Shown: piece by piece, positions 59,034-64,000 of the stretch
Layout of the letters: every line of letters starts with the position of its first letter
How positions within the stretch are numbered: the first letter of the stretch is position 1
NCBI RefSeq assembly: GCF_006440675.2
Contig: NZ_CP083951.1
Location: forward strand, 1,488,001 to 1,552,000
Direction: 5' to 3'
Length of the DNA stretch: 64,000 bases
Origin: Mesorhizobium sp. B2-8-5
GTDB lineage: Bacteria > Pseudomonadota > Alphaproteobacteria > Rhizobiales > Rhizobiaceae
Position numbers and translations under genes: made by a program
Notes under the pieces: generated by a model
Told to the model about the DNA's origin: nothing
Seen by the model: the letters and a program-made list of their open reading frames with translations, nothing else
Database searches by the model: none

Positions 59034-60175
59034 GCGATGCCGAACCGGTGAAGGTCGAGGTCGGGCTCGGCGACCGCGCCTATGACATATTGATCGGCTC
59101 CGGGCTGCTGGCGCGCTCCGGCGACGAGATCGCGCGCCGGCTTCCCGGCACCCGCGCGGCCATCGTCACCGACGAGAACGTCGCCGCCGCGCATCTCGAC
59201 AAGCTGAAGGCGGGGTTGGAGAAAGGCGGCATCCAGTCCGCCGTCATCGCGCTGCCCGCCGGCGAAAAGACCAAGAGTTTTGCCCATCTCGAAGAGGTGG
59301 TCGACGGCGTCCTCGCGGCAAAGCTCGAACGCCGCGACCTGGTGATCGCGCTCGGCGGCGGGGTCATCGGCGACCTTGCAGGCTTTGCTTCCGGCATCGT
59401 GCGGCGCGGCATGAACTTCGTGCAGATCCCGACCTCGCTCCTGGCGCAGGTCGATTCCTCCGTCGGCGGCAAGACCGGCATCAACAGCGCCCGCGGCAAG
59501 AACCTTGTCGGCGTCTTCCACCAGCCCAGGCTGGTGCTCGCCGACACCCAGGTGCTCGACACGCTGCCGATCCGAGAGTTCCGCGCCGGCTATGCCGAGC
59601 TCGCCAAATACGGGCTGATCGACCGCCCGGTCTTCTTCGCCTGGCTTGAGCAGAACTGGGGGCAAGTCTTTGCCGGCGGCCCGGCACGGGTCGAGGCGAT
59701 CGCCGAGGCCTGCCGCGCCAAGGCAGACGTCGTCGCCCGTGACGAGTTCGAGACCGGCGACCGGGCGCTGCTTAATCTCGGCCACACGTTCGGCCATGCG
59801 CTGGAAGCGGCCACGCGCTATGACGGGGCGCGCCTCGTCCATGGTGAGGGTGTGGCCATCGGCATGGCGCTGGCGCATCGCTTCTCGGCGCGCCTCAACC
59901 TGGCGAGCCCGGACGACGCGGGGCGCGTCGAAGCGCATCTGCGCGCCGTCGGCCTGCCCTGGCGCATGGCCGATATTCCGGGCGAGCTGCCGGATGCCGA
60001 GGCGCTGCTCGGCTTCATCACCCAGGACAAGAAGGTGTCGCGCGGCGCGCTGACCTTCATCCTGACGCGCGGCATCGGCCAGGCTTTCATCGCCAAGGAC
60101 GTGCCGCCGTTGGAAGTGCTGTCCTTCCTCAAGACGAGCCATCCCGAACGGTCCAAGAGGAGCCGTTCCGGATGA
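59030..60175 (+). CDS. aroB: 3-dehydroquinate synthase
   Basis: A 381-residue NAD-dependent enzyme from GTG 59030 overlapping the aroK stop. Diagnostic segments are [59 protein letters not shown], and [19 protein letters not shown] (metal-binding histidine), then [18 protein letters not shown]. It closes DAHP to 3-dehydroquinate. The aroKB pair is transcribed with the CBS-domain gene that follows, also by a 4-bp overlap. Confidence 0.97.
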   Translation: MSDAEPVKVEVGLGDRAYDILIGSGLLARSGDEIARRLPGTRAAIVTDENVAAAHLDKLKAGLEKGGIQSAVIALPAGEKTKSFAHLEEVVDGVLAAKLERRDLVIALGGGVIGDLAGFASGIVRRGMNFVQIPTSLLAQVDSSVGGKTGINSARGKNLVGVFHQPRLVLADTQVLDTLPIREFRAGYAELAKYGLIDRPVFFAWLEQNWGQVFAGGPARVEAIAEACRAKADVVARDEFETGDRALLNLGHTFGHALEAATRYDGARLVHGEGVAIGMALAHRFSARLNLASPDDAGRVEAHLRAVGLPWRMADIPGELPDAEALLGFITQDKKVSRGALTFILTRGIGQAFIAKDVPPLEVLSFLKTSHPERSKRSRSG

Positions 60176-61068
60176 CCGACGCCGGCTGGATCGTCGCCGC
60201 CGTCCTCGCCGTCATCCTGCTTTCGGCGCTTCTGTTGCGCACCCGACTGCTTGCCGCCTTCGGCTACGCGCTGCGGCCGCTCGAGCCGCCGCAGCGGACC
60301 GAGCGCAACGGCAAGGATGAAGGCGGCGACGATGCCCGCCGCGAGGGCGCGGCTGCCGGTGAGGAGCGCAATCGGCTCGAAGGGCTCTTCGACCTCGATG
60401 AACTCGAAGTGTCGGATATCATGGTCCACCGCACCAATATGCGCTCGGTCAATGCCGACAATGCGCCGGAGGCGGTGGTGCGCGAAATCCTGCAGAGCCC
60501 GCACACCCGCATGCCGCTGTGGAAGGGTTCGCTCGACAACATCGTCGGCGTCCTGCATGCGAAGGATCTGCTGAGAGCCCTCAACGAGCTCGGCAACGAC
60601 TTTTCGCGGATCGATGTCATGAAGATCGCGGCGAAGCCGTGGTTCGTGCCGGACACCACCACCTTGCAGGAACAGCTCAACGCCTTCCTGCGCCGCAAGG
60701 CGCATTTCGCCATCGTCGTCGACGAATATGGCGAGGTCGAAGGACTGGTGACGCTGGAAGACATCATCGAGGAAATCGTCGGCGAGATTGCCGACGAGCA
60801 CGACATCGACATGCAGGGCGTGAAGAAGGAAGCGGACGGCTCCGTCGTCGTCGACGGCACGGTGCCGATCCGCGACTTGAACCGCGCGCTCGACTGGGAC
60901 CTGCCCGACGAGGAAGCCACGACGATTGCCGGCCTGGTCATCCATGAGACGCAGTCGATCCCGGAGGAGAAGCAGGCCTTCACCTTCCACGGCAAGCGTT
61001 TCGTGGTGATGAAGCGGGACAAGAACCGCATTGCGAGGTTGAGGATACGTCCCGCCAGCGAAAGCTAG
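60172..61068 (+). CDS. HlyC/CorC-family CBS-domain protein lacking most of the DUF21 membrane domain
   Basis: A 298-residue protein. One N-terminal membrane segment ([17 protein letters not shown]) is followed by a short polar linker ([20 protein letters not shown]), then a CBS pair ([40 protein letters not shown]) and a C-terminal CorC_HlyC domain ([39 protein letters not shown]). Rhizobial proteins after aroB usually have about 430 residues with a four-helix DUF21/CNNM domain before the CBS pair. Here only the first helix remains, which suggests internal deletion; alternatively it is a natural short CorC form. Its role (ion export or membrane integrity) is uncertain. Confidence 0.85.
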   Translation: MTDAGWIVAAVLAVILLSALLLRTRLLAAFGYALRPLEPPQRTERNGKDEGGDDARREGAAAGEERNRLEGLFDLDELEVSDIMVHRTNMRSVNADNAPEAVVREILQSPHTRMPLWKGSLDNIVGVLHAKDLLRALNELGNDFSRIDVMKIAAKPWFVPDTTTLQEQLNAFLRRKAHFAIVVDEYGEVEGLVTLEDIIEEIVGEIADEHDIDMQGVKKEADGSVVVDGTVPIRDLNRALDWDLPDEEATTIAGLVIHETQSIPEEKQAFTFHGKRFVVMKRDKNRIARLRIRPASES

Positions 61069-61150
61069 TTCACTAACACAGAAATCTTGCCTGGTCGGCC
61101 ATGTCGCGTTGGCAGTTGGTATGCCTTGGAGATTGGCCGAAACGGTCCGG

Positions 61151-61337
61151 CCTCGTCATCCACGGGCGGAGCAAGGAGCCTAGCGACGCGCGCAGACCCG
61201 AGGATCCGTTCCGTGACGCATGAGCGCTGCTGCGGTGCAGAATTCTGCTCCGCTGCGTTCTTCGATCAGGGTCACGGAATGGATCCCAGAGTCTCCGCGA
61301 CGCCGCTTCGCGGCTGCTCCGCCCAGGGATGACGAGG
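61151..61337. repeat. Large inverted repeat (GTCATCC family), MITE-like
   Basis: The left arm (61151-61217, CCTCGTCATCC ... TTCCGTGAC) and right arm (61271-61337, GTCACGGAA ... GATGACGAGG) are imperfect inverted copies of about 67 bp, separated by 53 bp that itself contains GCAGAATTCTGC. The right arm matches 1921-1980. It lies in the 403-bp gap between the convergent CBS-protein and SpoVR genes; the rest of that gap holds no feature I recognise. No transposase is encoded. Confidence 0.75.
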
Positions 61338-61471
61338 TTGAGAGGCTTCAGCCAACCCCCAACATCTGCGCTGATTTCACCGAAGCGAATGGTGAAAACC
61401 TTGGCGCCCGACAACCCTGCAACCTTTCAAAATCCCTACGCCGAAGAAACCAGGCGTCTCAGAGCCCCGGC

Positions 61472-63016
61472 TCACAATTCCTTGGTCGAACGCTCGCTGA
61501 GCATCGCGCCGGTTCCAGCATCGATTGCCGCCAGGCTGACGTCATAGCCCCAAAGCCTGCGGATATGGCGCAGGGTTGCGTCGCGGCTCTGGGCCTCGAG
61601 CATGACGCCGTCCTTGATCTTGTGCTGGAGCCGCAGATGCCGGTCGCCCAGCAGGTCGACGTCAACCACCTGGATGTCGGGACGGCTGGCGCCGACATCG
61701 TAGCTTTGCGCGAGCGCCGACCGTATCTTGGCATAGCCGCGCTCATTGTGGATCGAGGCCACCTCATAGTGCGGCTCGTCGGCGCCGTCGGCGAGCACGA
61801 AGAGCCGCCATTTGCGGATCAGCGTCGGGCTCAGATATTGGCGGATGAAGGATTCGTCGCGGTGGTTGGCCCAGGCGTCGAGCAGGGTGTCGCGCCAGTC
61901 GCCGCGGCCGGCGATGTCGGGAAACCAGTCGCGGTCCTCGGCGGTCGGCGCCGTCGAGATGCGCTGGATGTCCTGCATCATGTCGAGACCCAGTGCATAG
62001 GGATTGATGCCGGAAAAGCGCGGATCGTCATAGGCCGGCTGGAAGATGACGTTCGAGTGGTTGCGCAGGATCTCCAGCATGGCGCCTTCGCCGATGCGGC
62101 CACGGTCGAACAGCGTGTTCATGAGCGTGTAATGCACGAAGGTGGCGCAACCTTCGTTCATCACCTGGGTTTGCCGCTGCGGGTAGAAATATTGCGCGAT
62201 GACACGCACGATCCTGACGATCTCGCGCTGCCAGGGCTCAAGCACCAGGCTGTTCTTCTCGAGGAAATAGAGCAGGTTTTCCTCCGGCAGATTGAGCGAT
62301 TTCTTGCGCTCGGCAAGGATTTCGTCCCCTGCTTCCGGCTTGTTCTTTCCCTGCGGGGGCGGCAGCGTTCGCCACAGATCGTTGAATGAGCGTTCCTCGT
62401 ATTCGAGGCGCTCGCGCAACCCCTCGCGCTGTTGCTCCGATGACAGTTTCGGCGGGCGACGGTAACGGAACACGCCTTGCTCCATCAGCGCATGGGCCGA
62501 ATCCAGGATCGCCTCCACGGCGGCCAGGCCATGCCGTTCCTCGCATCGGGCTATGTAGCTCTTGGCGAAGTCCAGGTAGCTCAGGATGCCGCCGGCATCC
62601 GTCCATTGCCGGAAGAGATGATTGTTCTTGAAGAAATGATTGTGCCCGAGCGCGGCATGGGCGGTCACCAAGGCCTGCAGGGCCATGGTGTTTTCCTCCA
62701 TGAGGTAGACGATGCAGGGGTTGGAGTTGATGACGATCTCGTAGGCCAGACCGCGAGCGCCCTTGCGGTAGAGAAGCTCGTCGTAAAGAAAACGTTTGCC
62801 GAACGACCAGTGCCGGTACATCAGCGGCATGCCGATCGACGAATAGGCGTCGAGCATCTGCTCGGAGGAAATGACCTCCATCTGCACCGGGTAGATGTCG
62901 AGGTGAAGCACTTCGCGGCCGATCGCTTCGATCTCGTCATAGACCCGGGACAGCTTGTTGAAATCCCAGTCGGACCCGGAAAACAGCAGTTCGGACTTGC
63001 GCGCCTGGTTGACCAT
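61472..63016 (-). CDS. SpoVR-family protein
   Basis: A 514-residue protein of the SpoVR family, widespread in non-sporulating proteobacteria. The start at 63016 has GAGGG upstream on the coding strand. Typical blocks are YPVQMEVISSEQMLDAYSS, YEIVINSNPCIVYLMEENT, HNHFFKNNHLF, and YFYPQRQTQVMNEGCATFVH with NPYALGLDMMQDI. No catalytic activity is established for the family. It is encoded 11 bp after the DUF444 gene; together with the serine kinase PrkA (YeaG), expected just outside the window, they form a conserved stress or starvation operon. Confidence 0.95.
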   Translation of the reverse strand: MVNQARKSELLFSGSDWDFNKLSRVYDEIEAIGREVLHLDIYPVQMEVISSEQMLDAYSSIGMPLMYRHWSFGKRFLYDELLYRKGARGLAYEIVINSNPCIVYLMEENTMALQALVTAHAALGHNHFFKNNHLFRQWTDAGGILSYLDFAKSYIARCEERHGLAAVEAILDSAHALMEQGVFRYRRPPKLSSEQQREGLRERLEYEERSFNDLWRTLPPPQGKNKPEAGDEILAERKKSLNLPEENLLYFLEKNSLVLEPWQREIVRIVRVIAQYFYPQRQTQVMNEGCATFVHYTLMNTLFDRGRIGEGAMLEILRNHSNVIFQPAYDDPRFSGINPYALGLDMMQDIQRISTAPTAEDRDWFPDIAGRGDWRDTLLDAWANHRDESFIRQYLSPTLIRKWRLFVLADGADEPHYEVASIHNERGYAKIRSALAQSYDVGASRPDIQVVDVDLLGDRHLRLQHKIKDGVMLEAQSRDATLRHIRRLWGYDVSLAAIDAGTGAMLSERSTKEL

Positions 63017-63027
63017 CGCCGAAGCCC

Positions 63028-64000
63028 TCAAGCGCTCTTGCGTAAGCCGGGCTGCCTGGCGAAGAGCTCGCGGAAGACCGGGTATATGTCGGCCGGCGCG
63101 GCAATGCGCCTCATCTGGAAGTTCGGCCATTTGCCGTCGACGGCGTTGTAGGCGCGCCAGAGCGACGTGCCGTTCTCGGTCGAGCCGAAAATGTGGCTTT
63201 CCCGCTCATCGATGATCTCCACATAGGCGAAATACTGGCAAAGCCCCATGAGTTTGCGGTCCAGCAGTTCTATGCAGCGTTCGGAGTCGGTGGCGAAATT
63301 GTCGCCGTCAGAGGCCTGGGCGGCGTAGATGTTCCATTCAGAGGCCGGATATCGCTCTTCGATGATGCGATGCATCTCCTCGAGAGCCGTGGAAACGACG
63401 GTGCCGCCGCTTTGCGTGTGGTAGAAGAACGTGTGCTCGTCCACCTCCTTGGCCTCATGGGTGTGGCGAATGAAGACGATTTCGGTGCGCTCGTATCGTC
63501 GCGTCAGGAACAGATGCAGCAGCACGAAGAAGCGTTTGGCCAAATCCTTCTCTCGCTCGCCCATCGATCCGGAGACGTCCATCAGGCAGAACATAACGGC
63601 ACTGGCATTCGGCCGCGGCTGCGGGTCGAAGCGATTGAAGCGGATGTCGACCGGATCGACATAGGCAATCCGCCTGCGCCGGCGCTCCAGCCGATCGAAC
63701 TCGTCGCGCAGAGCCTCGATGCGTTCGCGTGTCTTTGCATCCGGCGGCCTGGATTCCAGCTCGGCGATCTGCCCGGCGATGGCGTCCACGTCAGCCTGCT
63801 TCGGACGCCTGAGCGCGATGCGGCGCCCGTGGCTGTTTCGCATCGTGCGCCCGACATTGATGTTGGTCGGCGCGCCGCTTGCCGCGAAACCCGCCCGCTT
63901 CGGCTTGAAGCTGAGTATCTGCTTTAGACTGAGCTTGACCAGATCCGGCAGTTCGAGGTCCTCGAAGAAAAGGTCGAGCACTTCCTCGCGTGACAGCACG
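63028..64000 (-). CDS. YeaH/YhbH-family (DUF444) protein, 5' end outside the window
   Basis: The last 323 or so residues of a DUF444 protein, open to the right edge of the window. It has SHGRRIALRRPKQADVDAIA, a basic helix, then a von Willebrand A-like fold with MIDAS motif VMFCLMDVSGSMGEREKDLA, and FFYHTQSGGTVVSTALEEM plus NIYAAQASDGDNFATDSERC. It ends close to SpoVR (11 bp). Partner of PrkA and SpoVR in the yeaGH-ycgB type group. The codon at 63997-63999 is GTG within the frame, but the receptor-like N-terminus is missing, so this is partial. Confidence 0.94.
   Translation of the reverse strand, partial: VLSREEVLDLFFEDLELPDLVKLSLKQILSFKPKRAGFAASGAPTNINVGRTMRNSHGRRIALRRPKQADVDAIAGQIAELESRPPDAKTRERIEALRDEFDRLERRRRRIAYVDPVDIRFNRFDPQPRPNASAVMFCLMDVSGSMGEREKDLAKRFFVLLHLFLTRRYERTEIVFIRHTHEAKEVDEHTFFYHTQSGGTVVSTALEEMHRIIEERYPASEWNIYAAQASDGDNFATDSERCIELLDRKLMGLCQYFAYVEIIDERESHIFGSTENGTSLWRAYNAVDGKWPNFQMRRIAAPADIYPVFRELFARQPGLRKSA

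Overview
The window is high-GC chromosomal DNA, most like a member of the Rhizobiales close to Mesorhizobium. The reasons are gene content (BdhA/acetoacetate decarboxylase/patatin, aroK-aroB-CBS protein, SpoVR/DUF444 pair), GTG/TTG starts with ATGA-type overlaps, and dispersed intergenic palindromes resembling rhizobial RIME elements. This placement is inference; there is no rRNA here. I see no prophage, insertion sequence or CRISPR array. One tRNA-Arg(CCT) is present at 50321-50397.

1-18 kb: after the tail of an alpha/beta hydrolase, a small acetyltransferase and an M19 dipeptidase comes a large catabolic and uptake locus. It holds a GcvT-like aminomethyltransferase with a tiny partner, two CrtI-like FAD oxidoreductases, a SAM methyltransferase, a BetI-like TetR regulator, two tandem PotD-like binding proteins, a flavin amine oxidase, a PotABC-type importer, a class III aminotransferase and a Rieske oxygenase. 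Three near-identical palindromes, TTGAA-N6-TTCAA, lie at 7044, 15250 and 18041, in front of all the main transcription units. This ties the locus into one probable TetR regulon for an amine or betaine-like compound, and it is my main candidate for an undescribed system.

18-29 kb: a small secreted protein, a hybrid histidine kinase with an OmpR-type regulator, a divergent regulator with a degenerate receiver, an L,D-transpeptidase, and an RND efflux pump whose adaptor carries a Lys/Pro/Ala-rich insertion, with a divergent TetR gene. 29-40 kb: a Pit phosphate transporter preceded by three tandem CCAAAC-N-GTTTGG palindromes, a CorA/ZntB-like transporter, a ketone-body/PHB set (patatin, acetoacetate decarboxylase, bdhA), chromate resistance (chrB-chrA), and an ECF sigma/anti-sigma pair.

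40-50 kb: a class III cyclase fused to an FHA domain, a short-chain dehydrogenase remnant, and a ROK-regulated sugar-type ABC locus (binding protein, double ATPase, two permeases). That locus has an SGNH hydrolase on each flank, one strongly resembling the Mycobacterium smegmatis acyltransferase MsAcT, and ends in an atypical 2-hydroxyacid dehydrogenase.

50-64 kb: mostly housekeeping genes: M20 amidohydrolase, D-Ala-D-Ala carboxypeptidase, CobW-type metallochaperone with a His-rich loop, TusA-like protein, YafK-type L,D-transpeptidase lipoprotein, accA, xerD, aroK-aroB with a CBS-domain protein, then SpoVR and the 3' part of a DUF444 gene. Dispersed palindromic repeats fill many gaps between genes.
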